Assembly (NCBI GenBank): GCA_945900705.1
Contig: CAMDKJ010000131.1
Coordinates: forward strand, 1 to 5,325
Origin: Bifidobacterium breve
GTDB lineage: Bacteria > Actinomycetota > Actinomycetes > S36-B12
Direction: 5' to 3'
DNA: 5,325 bases
Shown in pieces: positions 1-5,325 of this stretch. Position 1 is the stretch's first letter. Every line of letters starts with the position of its first letter. The notes under the pieces are model-generated. The model had not been told where the DNA came from. It saw only the letters and a list, made by a program, of their open reading frames with translations, and did not search any database. A program made the position numbers and the translations under genes.

Positions 1-555
1 CGAATAAACCTCGTCTACCCCAAGCAGCGCACATGCGGCCAAAATCGTCGGATGGGGCCACCCACCAAAATCTTGCTGCGGCGGTGAAACAACCACGAGT
101 GAGGAAACACCCGCCACCTGCGCCGGCACCACATTCATAATGACGCTGCTCGGGTAAACCGCGCGTCCACCTGGCACATAGAGCCCGACCCGCTCAACCG
201 GTATCCAGCGCTCGGTAACGGTACCCCCGGCAACCACCACCGAGGTGGTGTCGGTGCGGCGCTGATCCAGGTGGGCGCGTTGCGTCCGGTCGATGGCTTC
301 AAGAAGTGCCGCCCGCACCGCAGGCTCGAGCCCGGCCTCGGCATTTGCTATTTGCTCAGCGGGTACGCGAAGGGCGGGCGGGCGTACGCCATCTAGCCGT
401 TCGGACCACCGAAGTACCGCCTCGGCGCCTTCTTCGCGGACTTCGCGCAAAATTGGCGCTATCTGCTCGGCCGCATCAGCAACGTCCATGGCGGCTCTAG
501 GCACCGCCAATCTCGGGTCAATCGAGGAACCACGAAGGTCGATGCGTCGGATCAC
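1..555 (-). CDS. hisD: Histidinol dehydrogenase, N-terminal 185 residues (3' end outside window)
   Basis: HisD carries out the last two steps of histidine synthesis in the cytoplasm, oxidising L-histidinol to L-histidinal and then to L-histidine with two NAD+ and a bound zinc ion. The reverse strand reads open from a GTG at 555 to the window edge. It begins MIRRIDLRG, the usual opening of actinobacterial HisD. Family blocks follow: WIPVERVGLYVPGGRAVYPS at residues 117-136, then SVIMNVVPAQVAG at 137-149, and P-x-ILAACALLGVDEVY near 169-184. The family is about 430-440 residues long, so a little over half is missing, including the zinc ligands and the catalytic Glu/His pair. GTG 555 is the only sensible start: the frame is closed by a TGA about 17 codons upstream, with no ATG, GTG or TTG between. 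No Shine-Dalgarno sequence precedes it. The gene diverges from the LON-domain gene. In relatives hisD usually leads a his operon, so hisC and hisB may follow to the left, which is inference. Confidence 0.96.
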   Translation of the reverse strand, partial: MIRRIDLRGSSIDPRLAVPRAAMDVADAAEQIAPILREVREEGAEAVLRWSERLDGVRPPALRVPAEQIANAEAGLEPAVRAALLEAIDRTQRAHLDQRRTDTTSVVVAGGTVTERWIPVERVGLYVPGGRAVYPSSVIMNVVPAQVAGVSSLVVVSPPQQDFGGWPHPTILAACALLGVDEVYS

Positions 556-562
556 GTGGCGC

Positions 563-568
563 AGTTTA
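563..568 (-). promoter_or_regulatory. Candidate -10 element for a leaderless hisD transcript
   Basis: On the minus strand the hexamer TAAACT fits the actinobacterial -10 pattern TANNNT. It ends 7 bases before the hisD GTG, so transcription could start at or next to the first base of the start codon. This suits the lack of any Shine-Dalgarno sequence. No convincing -35 hexamer is visible about 17 bases upstream. The TA step at 567-568 is shared with the oppositely oriented hexamer of the LON gene. This is pattern-based inference only. Confidence 0.4.
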
Positions 569-572
569 CGCT
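567..572 (+). promoter_or_regulatory. Candidate -10 element for a leaderless LON-gene transcript
   Basis: The hexamer TACGCT fits TANNNT. Its last T lies at -7 if the first base of the GTG at 579 is +1, the expected geometry for a leaderless actinobacterial transcript. No Shine-Dalgarno sequence is present before the GTG and no clear -35 is seen. The hexamer overlaps the candidate hisD -10 and sits inside an inverted repeat (GCAG at 561-564, CTGC at 571-574) centred on 567.5. An upstream promoter inside hisD cannot be excluded. Confidence 0.4.
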
Positions 573-578
573 GCCCAT

Positions 579-1250
579 GTGCTTTCCACGCTGCCGCTCT
601 TCCCCCTCAACACCGTTTTGGTGCCGGGGCTGGTCATGCCACTGCATATATTCGAGCCCAGATACTGCGAACTCATTGAAAAGCTGCTCTCCAACCCTGA
701 CGAAAATGCCCGAGAATTCGGGATTATTGCGGTCCGTGATGGCAGATCGTTGGAGGAAAACGGTGTTAAGGCACTCTACGACGTAGGCACCGCGGCGGTG
801 CTCCGAAAAGTCGACCGCCTCGATGATGGCCAATTCGACATTGTGACAATCGGCTCGCGGCGGTTCTTGATTCATGCGGTCGACACCAGCGCACCACTTG
901 CCACCGCGACCGTTGAGTTTCTCGAAGACCCAACCAGCGATGTCAGCCCACGCCAACTGCAGCAGGTCGCTCAGCGATTCACCACCTACCGAACCGTGCT
1001 CGGTGGCCGCCTCGATGATGGCGACGCCAGTGCCGATGACCTACCGGCAGAGGCAACCGTCCTCAGTTATCTAATAACCGCCTCGATGGTGCTGCCGACA
1101 AATGAAAGACAGGCCCTATTAAGTGCGGTAGATGCGCAGGAGCGCTTGACCTTGGCTAGCACCCTGTTGGCGCGCGAGAATGGGATTATTGCAGTCTTGT
1201 CAGCGGTACCCGCGATCGATCTCTTGCCCTCGATCGACTCGCCGAATTGA
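579..1250 (+). CDS. Stand-alone LON substrate-binding (N-terminal) domain protein
   Basis: The 223-residue protein matches the LON N-terminal domain family (PF02190), which in Lon protease recognises substrates. The opening block LPLFPLNTVLVPGLVMPLHIFEPRY (residues 5-29) is the family hallmark. EFGIIAVRDG near 48-57 and the GSRRF strand near residues 92-96 also fit. The C-terminal part, with NERQALLSAVDAQERLTLASTLLARE, is the expected helical region. There is no AAA+ ATPase or Ser-Lys protease domain, so it is not Lon protease. Small cytoplasmic LON-only proteins of about 200-230 residues are widespread in actinobacteria and their role is not established; substrate or adaptor binding is only a guess. 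GTG 579 is chosen because it lies just before the conserved block and no in-frame start is seen close upstream. It has no Shine-Dalgarno sequence. It diverges from hisD with 23 bases between starts and is followed 11 bases later by ybaK, probably in one operon. Confidence 0.93.
   Translation: MLSTLPLFPLNTVLVPGLVMPLHIFEPRYCELIEKLLSNPDENAREFGIIAVRDGRSLEENGVKALYDVGTAAVLRKVDRLDDGQFDIVTIGSRRFLIHAVDTSAPLATATVEFLEDPTSDVSPRQLQQVAQRFTTYRTVLGGRLDDGDASADDLPAEATVLSYLITASMVLPTNERQALLSAVDAQERLTLASTLLARENGIIAVLSAVPAIDLLPSIDSPN
815..1022 (+). repeat. 16-base direct repeat inside the LON gene (copies 815-830 and 1007-1022)
   Basis: The 16-mer CCGCCTCGATGATGGC occurs exactly at 815-830 and 1007-1022, 192 bases (64 codons) apart and in the same frame, encoding RLDDG both times. 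The first 11 bases occur again near 1078-1088. The copies fall in non-homologous parts of the domain, so this is probably chance plus codon preference and not a functional repeat. Confidence 0.5.
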
Positions 1251-1261
1251 GTGCAGATTAA

Positions 1262-1768
1262 GTGAAGAAAACCATAAGCGTAAAGCGTGGCGGGTCAGGC
1301 ACTCCCGCCACCGTCGCACTCATTGCCGCAGGTATCAATTTTTCGATACATGGTTACGAGCACGAAGCCGGAGCACAGGCATTTGGAGCCGAAGCCGCGG
1401 CCGCCTTGCATTTAGACCCCGCTGTGGTTTTCAAAACTCTGATCGTGAATGTCGATGAATTACCAACGGTTGCCATTGTGCCGGTCAATGCGACGCTCGA
1501 CCTAAAAGCTCATGCGGCACGCTGCGGTGGCCGCAAAGCAGTAATGGCCGAACAGGATGCCGCTGAGCGGCTCACCGGGTATGTAGTCGGCGGAATCAGC
1601 CCGATTGCCCAAAAACGCAAACTGAAAACCGTTTTGGATGAGAGCGCGCTAACACTCGACACGATTTATGTATCGGGCGGAAAACGCGGTCTGGACATTG
1701 GATTGAGCCCTACCGACCTCGCACTAGTGACCGATGCGCTTACCGGCTCGATCGCGCGTTTTTCTTAG
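1262..1768 (+). CDS. ybaK: YbaK/EbsC-family aminoacyl-tRNA deacylase (Cys-tRNA(Pro) deacylase type)
   Basis: Proteins of this family remove wrongly attached amino acids from tRNA in trans. The YbaK branch hydrolyses Cys-tRNA(Pro), protecting proline codons from cysteine. The 168 residues match the usual single-domain length. The N-terminal TPATVALIAAGINFSIHGYEH (14-34) is typical of the branch. VFKTLIV (56-62) holds the conserved lysine (K58) that in characterised YbaK is essential for deacylation. GYVVGGISPIAQKRKLKTVLDESA (106-129) is the signature loop, and GLDIGLSPTDL closes the fold. One position in that loop, A116, is commonly glycine (SPxGQK) in proteins I recall. GTG 1262 gives the expected N-terminus. 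It lies 11 bases after the LON stop with no good Shine-Dalgarno sequence, so translation is probably coupled to the upstream gene. Its last 29 bases overlap the convergent membrane protein gene. Exact substrate specificity cannot be proved from sequence. Confidence 0.93.
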   Translation: MKKTISVKRGGSGTPATVALIAAGINFSIHGYEHEAGAQAFGAEAAAALHLDPAVVFKTLIVNVDELPTVAIVPVNATLDLKAHAARCGGRKAVMAEQDAAERLTGYVVGGISPIAQKRKLKTVLDESALTLDTIYVSGGKRGLDIGLSPTDLALVTDALTGSIARFS

Positions 1769-2255
1769 CCGCACCCCACCAGTCAGCAAATGACACGGCA
1801 AAAATAACCAAGGCGGCTGTTATTGGCCACACGAGAAGCAACGCTGGCATAGAAACCTTTAATGGCGCTTCGATTACCGCCTCATCCATGGTGGTCGCGA
1901 TCAGACCGGTGATGTCAACTGATCCGAGCCGACTCCCAACAAACCACATCAGAATTGACCCAACAGCACCGGCCAGCAGGCCGGCCACTAATACCGAAAG
2001 TGGATGCTCGCGGCGCATCACTAGCAGCCCAATGGTGACAGCGAGGCCGGCAAATATCGCAAGTGCGGCGAAGGAAACGTCAGCCGCCAAATAGCCGTCG
2101 GGTTGGTAGTTGGCCGGGTAGGCGTCGCCGGATCGCACCACCAAGGGCACTCTGGGGGCTAACCGCCACCAGATGACACCGAGTGCCAGCCCACTCAGCG
2201 CACCCGCGGCGAGACCGGCGGTGATAACCGCAGAAGTGCGGCGGATGAAAGTCAT
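1740..2255 (-). CDS. Four-helix membrane protein, DUF2567-like, downstream of dnaE
   Basis: The 171-residue protein has four apparent membrane segments: about residues 9-30, 58-80, 86-107 and 136-157. The basic start (MTFIRR) and basic tail (KKNARSSR) suggest both ends are cytoplasmic. The WWRLAPRVPLV block after the first helix (29-39), the DGYLAADVSF stretch (53-62) and the GSILMWFVGSRLGSVD segment (99-114) resemble actinobacterial DUF2567 proteins that I recall next to dnaE. This family assignment is from memory and moderately sure. No function is known; there is no transporter, enzyme or signalling motif. The ATG at 2255 follows a GGAG. The gene starts 34 bases after the dnaE stop in the same direction, so the two are probably cotranscribed, and it overlaps the convergent ybaK by 29 bases. 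The reading frame is supported by its hydrophobic pattern, position and ribosome binding site. Confidence 0.85.
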   Translation of the reverse strand: MTFIRRTSAVITAGLAAGALSGLALGVIWWRLAPRVPLVVRSGDAYPANYQPDGYLAADVSFAALAIFAGLAVTIGLLVMRREHPLSVLVAGLLAGAVGSILMWFVGSRLGSVDITGLIATTMDEAVIEAPLKVSMPALLLVWPITAALVIFAVSFADWWGAAKKNARSSR

Positions 2256-2259
2256 CAGG

Positions 2260-2263
2260 CTCC
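2260..2263 (-). promoter_or_regulatory. Shine-Dalgarno sequence of the DUF2567-like gene
   Basis: GGAG on the minus strand lies 4 bases before the ATG at 2255. The spacing is short, but this is the clearest ribosome binding site in the window, and it supports that ATG and translation independent of dnaE. Confidence 0.55.
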
Positions 2264-2274
2264 GGGTAAATTCG

Positions 2275-2293
2275 TTGGATTAACTTGGATTAA
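2275..2293. repeat. Tandem TTGGATTAA repeat at the dnaE 3' end
   Basis: TTGGATTAA occurs at 2275-2283 and again at 2285-2293, a 10-base period. The second copy includes the dnaE stop codon and runs into the palindrome TTAATTAA (2290-2297). The stretch is AT-rich compared with its surroundings. It makes up half of the 34-base dnaE/membrane-protein spacer. It could be a simple local duplication; no known binding motif is recognised. Confidence 0.6.
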
Positions 2294-5200
2294 TTAAGGC
2301 AGGTCGGGCCGAGTAGTGCTTTTAGGTCTCCGTAGAGTGATGAGGACGGCGTAACACGCAATTTGTCATCGAGTAGCAAAACCGTGGTGCTTACTCCCCC
2401 GGTCAGGTGCAGGTGGACTTCGGTGGTACCTGGATGCCCCGCAAGTACCTCCTTTAGTTTATCGACTAAAGGTGGGATGCACCGAGTTGCCGGCATGGTC
2501 AGGCGCATTGGACCCGAGGCGGCTTCACTCAGATCAGGCAACGTTACACTGAGGGCCACAACTCGCACCCCATCTTCGTCACTGCGATCGACTCGACCTC
2601 GAACAACGACGACGACATCTTCGACCAGCGAGGTACTAACCGGCAGATAGGTCTGCGGGAAAACCATTATCTCGACAGACCCTTCGAGATCTTCGAGCGT
2701 AATGATTGCCCAAGTGGAGCCTTGCTTTGTTGTCTTACGCTGCACACTGGTAATGAGCCCACCGATAGTTGCCACCGTGGAATCTGCTCGTTCGTCATTA
2801 AGGAGGGCTGCAATTGATCGGTCAGTGAGCTGCGCCAAGGCGCGCTCGGCACCATGTAGTGGATGATCCGACACGTAGAGACCGAGCATTTCGCGCTCAT
2901 GCGCGAGTAATGCCGATTTCTCCCACTCCCCCAAGGAGATTTCAGCTTGTGCAACTAAGGCAAAATCACCCTGTGCCTCTAGGCCACCGAAAAGATCGAA
3001 TTGGCCGATTGCCTCGGCGCGCTTGATATCGACCGCAGAGTCGACAACTTCTTCATGAACCTGCACCAGACCTTTACGGGTGTGCCCGAAGGAGTCAAAA
3101 GCGCCCGCCTTTACAAGTGACTCAACTACCCGCTTATTACATACTGACACTTCGACTTTCGCGATGAAGTCATGGAAGTTTTCAAATCGGCCAACCCGCC
3201 GCCGGGTAGCAATAATGGAATCCACCACGTTGCCGCCGACATTACGAATGGCAGATAGTCCAAATCGAATATCGGTACCCCGTGGCGTGAAATCGAAATC
3301 CGAGTCATTAACATCCGGCGGCAATACCTTGATGCCCATCCGGCGGCACTCATTTAGGTAGATCGCAGAGCGATCTTTATCGTCCTTGACCGAGGTAAGC
3401 AGCGCAGCCATGTATTCGGCCGGGTAATTGGCCTTGAGATAGGCGGTCCAGTAGGAGACCATCCCGTATCCGGCGGTGTGGGCCTTATTGAAGGCATAGT
3501 CAGAGAATGGAACCAAGATCTCCCAGAGCCGGGTGATCGCCTCATCGGAGAAATTATTGGCATGCATCCCGGCCTCGAATGGCACAAACTCCTTCTTGAG
3601 GATTTCGCGCTTCTTCTTGCTCATCGCCCGGCGCAGTAGGTCTGCTTTGCCCAGGGAGTAGCCGGCCAATTTTTGAGCGATCGCCATGACTTGCTCTTGA
3701 TAGACAATCAGGCCGTAAGTATCACCGAGGATTTCGGCGAGTGGTTCCTCAAGTTCGGGATGAATCGGGATAACAGGCTTCCGGCCATTTTTGCGGTCGG
3801 CATAATCATTGTGGGCATTAGCGCCCATTGGGCCAGGCCGGTACAGCGCCAATACCGCGGAGATATCTTCGAAACTATCCGGTTGCATTGAACGAAGCAG
3901 AGCCCGCATCGGGCCACCGTCAAGTTGGAAGACACCCAGGGTGTCGCCACGTGCGAGTAATTCAAATGTCGTCTTGTCGTCCAGCGTTAAGTCTTCGAGA
4001 ACTACGACTTCGGATCGATTTGCCTCGATGTACTTAAGGCAATCATCAAGCACCGTGAGGTTGCGTAGCCCAAGGAAATCCATCTTCAGAAGTCCGAGTG
4101 CCTCGCAGGCGCCCATGTCGAATTGGGTGATGATGGCACCATCTTGATCGCGGCGCCAAACCGGAATGACGTCCATCAAAGGCTCGCGACACAAAATAAC
4201 GCCAGCAGCGTGCACCCCCGGTTGACGCTTCAACCCCTCAAGGCCGCGGGCGGTATCAACAATTCGGCGCGCATCAGCGTCGGCTTCGTACAAGGTGCGA
4301 AATTCGGCAGCCTCGCTGTAACGGGAATCCTTTGGGTCAAACACACCAGCAAGTGAGATGTCTTTGCCCATCACCGCCGGGGGCATTGTTTTGGTGATTC
4401 GATCACCTAGTGCATATGGGTAGCCTAAAACCCGGGCACTGTCCTTAATCGCCGCCTTCGCCTTAATGGATCCATAGGTGATGATCTGCGCCACGTGGGC
4501 TTCGCCGTATTTATCGGTTGCATACCGGATCATGTCTGAGCGTCGACGCTCATCGAAGTCAATATCAATATCGGGCATCGAAATGCGCTCCGGATTCAAA
4601 AAACGCTCGAACAGCAACCCGTGCCGAATCGGATCAAGATCGGTGATACCTAATGCGTATGCCAACATCGAACCGGCCGCCGAACCGCGGCCGGGGCCGA
4701 CTCGAATCCCGTTGGTCTTGGCATAGCGCACTAGATCGGCTACCACCAGGAAATAACCTGGGAAACCCATTTGGCAAATGACACCCACCTCGTAGGTGGC
4801 CTGGGCTCGCACGTTGTCAGGGATGGTGTCACCGAACCGGTGGTGTAGGCCGATTTCGACTTCCTTGACCAACCATGACTCCTCGGACTCACCCTCAGGC
4901 ACCGGCGATTGCGGCATCAAGTTGGCGCCTTCGGCGAACTCAACATTGCAGCGCTCAGCAATCAATAAGGTGTTATCGCAGGCCTCGGGAATTTCATGCC
5001 AGAGCTCGCGCATCTCCTGTGAGCTCTTAAGATAAAAATCGCGGGCATCAAACCTAAAACGCTTCGGATCATCCATAGTGGTGCGCGTGCCGATACACAG
5101 CAGCACGTCATGGGTGGCGGCGTCTTCTGCATGGACATAGTGCAAGTCATTAGTTGCCACAATTGGCAGCTCAAGGGAACGGGCAATCCGGAGTAAATCC

Positions 5201-5325
5201 TCGCGGAACCGCTTCTCAATATCGAGCCCGTGCTCCATGACTTCACAGACATAGTTGCCCGCGCCCAGGATGTCGCGAAAATCAGCAGCGGCCGCCAATG
5301 CTTTGTAGTATTGGCCGGCTTGTAG
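2290..5325 (-). CDS. dnaE: DNA polymerase III alpha subunit, DnaE1 type (N-terminus outside window)
   Basis: This is the catalytic subunit of the replicative DNA polymerase. The frame is open from the right edge to a TAA at 2290-2292, giving 1011 residues; aligning the PHP motif with the mycobacterial protein suggests about 165 N-terminal residues are missing. Domains in fragment numbering are as follows. The end of the PHP domain carries ATNDLHYV, with D60 and H62 matching metal ligands of the actinobacterial proofreading site. GPGRGSAAGS is at 210-219. PDIDIDF is at 251-257, with palm aspartates D252 and D254. The third palm aspartate is D416 in KMDFLGLRNLTVL. GVFQLDGGPMR and the fingers region follow, then a helix-hairpin-helix region around 690-745. 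The clamp-binding motif QFDLF is at 775-779. An OB fold spans about 852-894 (ATIGGLITSVQRKTTKQG onward), followed by a C-terminal domain ending LLGPTCLN. No intein or frameshift is seen. It probably drives an operon with the membrane protein 34 bases downstream. Confidence 0.98.
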   Translation of the reverse strand, partial: LQAGQYYKALAAAADFRDILGAGNYVCEVMEHGLDIEKRFREDLLRIARSLELPIVATNDLHYVHAEDAATHDVLLCIGTRTTMDDPKRFRFDARDFYLKSSQEMRELWHEIPEACDNTLLIAERCNVEFAEGANLMPQSPVPEGESEESWLVKEVEIGLHHRFGDTIPDNVRAQATYEVGVICQMGFPGYFLVVADLVRYAKTNGIRVGPGRGSAAGSMLAYALGITDLDPIRHGLLFERFLNPERISMPDIDIDFDERRRSDMIRYATDKYGEAHVAQIITYGSIKAKAAIKDSARVLGYPYALGDRITKTMPPAVMGKDISLAGVFDPKDSRYSEAAEFRTLYEADADARRIVDTARGLEGLKRQPGVHAAGVILCREPLMDVIPVWRRDQDGAIITQFDMGACEALGLLKMDFLGLRNLTVLDDCLKYIEANRSEVVVLEDLTLDDKTTFELLARGDTLGVFQLDGGPMRALLRSMQPDSFEDISAVLALYRPGPMGANAHNDYADRKNGRKPVIPIHPELEEPLAEILGDTYGLIVYQEQVMAIAQKLAGYSLGKADLLRRAMSKKKREILKKEFVPFEAGMHANNFSDEAITRLWEILVPFSDYAFNKAHTAGYGMVSYWTAYLKANYPAEYMAALLTSVKDDKDRSAIYLNECRRMGIKVLPPDVNDSDFDFTPRGTDIRFGLSAIRNVGGNVVDSIIATRRRVGRFENFHDFIAKVEVSVCNKRVVESLVKAGAFDSFGHTRKGLVQVHEEVVDSAVDIKRAEAIGQFDLFGGLEAQGDFALVAQAEISLGEWEKSALLAHEREMLGLYVSDHPLHGAERALAQLTDRSIAALLNDERADSTVATIGGLITSVQRKTTKQGSTWAIITLEDLEGSVEIMVFPQTYLPVSTSLVEDVVVVVRGRVDRSDEDGVRVVALSVTLPDLSEAASGPMRLTMPATRCIPPLVDKLKEVLAGHPGTTEVHLHLTGGVSTTVLLLDDKLRVTPSSSLYGDLKALLGPTCLN

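Noticed and set aside
135..344. 69-codon minus-strand open frame inside hisD
   Set aside because: It is the alternative frame of the same strand as hisD; the HisD frame has the conserved blocks.
293..679. 128-codon plus-strand open frame opposite hisD
   Set aside because: Its product is a low-complexity Arg/Ser/Ala string typical of an antisense shadow, and the minus strand encodes recognisable HisD.
552..956. 134-codon minus-strand open frame whose TGA overlaps the hisD GTG as GTGA, looking like a coupled upstream gene
   Set aside because: It is entirely antisense to the LON gene, whose plus-strand protein carries clear family motifs. Its translation shows no family features, and the GTGA overlap appears coincidental.
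1735..1768. Possible intrinsic terminator around the T-run at the end of ybaK
   Set aside because: The GC-rich bases before the T-run do not form a convincing stem, and the segment is coding on both strands.
1888..2094. 68-codon plus-strand open frame opposite the membrane protein gene
   Set aside because: The product is Ser/Thr/Pro-rich without motifs; the opposite strand gives a coherent four-helix pattern with a ribosome binding site.
2363..5252. Many 70-110 codon open frames on both strands within dnaE
   Set aside because: All lie in alternative frames of an uninterrupted DnaE reading frame with catalytic, clamp-binding and OB-fold motifs.
5296..5298. TTG as a possible dnaE start codon
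   Set aside because: The frame stays open upstream to the window edge with sequence (AGQYYKAL) fitting the PHP domain, so this is internal coding sequence of a truncated gene.
2290..5325. Possible intein or split in dnaE
   Set aside because: All conserved blocks are contiguous, with no insertion or intein splice motifs.

Overview
This window is an ordinary chromosomal housekeeping region, most likely from a member of the Actinomycetota with moderate G+C (roughly 55% by eye, lower than Streptomyces or Mycobacterium). Three things support this. The replicative polymerase is of the DnaE1 type and has an actinobacterial style of C-terminal end. A small four-helix membrane protein resembling actinobacterial DUF2567 proteins sits directly behind dnaE. 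The set dnaE, membrane protein, YbaK-type deacylase, stand-alone LON domain and hisD is one I remember clustering in actinobacteria. That memory was not checked against a database. A freshwater or marine actinobacterial lineage would fit the moderate G+C, but the species cannot be named from the sequence.

Layout from left to right. Positions 1-555 on the minus strand hold the N-terminal 185 residues of histidinol dehydrogenase (hisD); its 3' part lies beyond the left edge. Only 23 bases separate the hisD start from the divergent start of a stand-alone LON substrate-binding-domain protein (579-1250, plus). That gene is followed after 11 bases by a YbaK/EbsC-type aminoacyl-tRNA deacylase (1262-1768, plus). 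The deacylase gene ends tail-to-tail with the small membrane protein gene (1740-2255, minus), and the two overlap by 29 bases. The membrane protein lies 34 bases downstream of dnaE (2290 to beyond 5325, minus), of which the C-terminal 1011 residues are present.

There are therefore three transcription units: leftward dnaE plus the membrane protein, rightward LON plus ybaK, and leftward hisD, probably leading into further his genes outside the window. The roles are DNA replication (DnaE), translation quality control (YbaK), histidine synthesis (HisD), and two poorly characterised proteins (LON domain and DUF2567-like). No RNA gene, mobile element, CRISPR array, prophage, defence island or intein was seen, and no gene-free stretch exceeds 34 bases. 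I found no evidence of a novel multi-gene system.

The observation most worth testing is the very short hisD/LON divergent region. It carries two back-to-back candidate -10 hexamers that share one TA step at the centre of a small inverted repeat. Each hexamer is placed where it would start a leaderless transcript at its gene's GTG codon.
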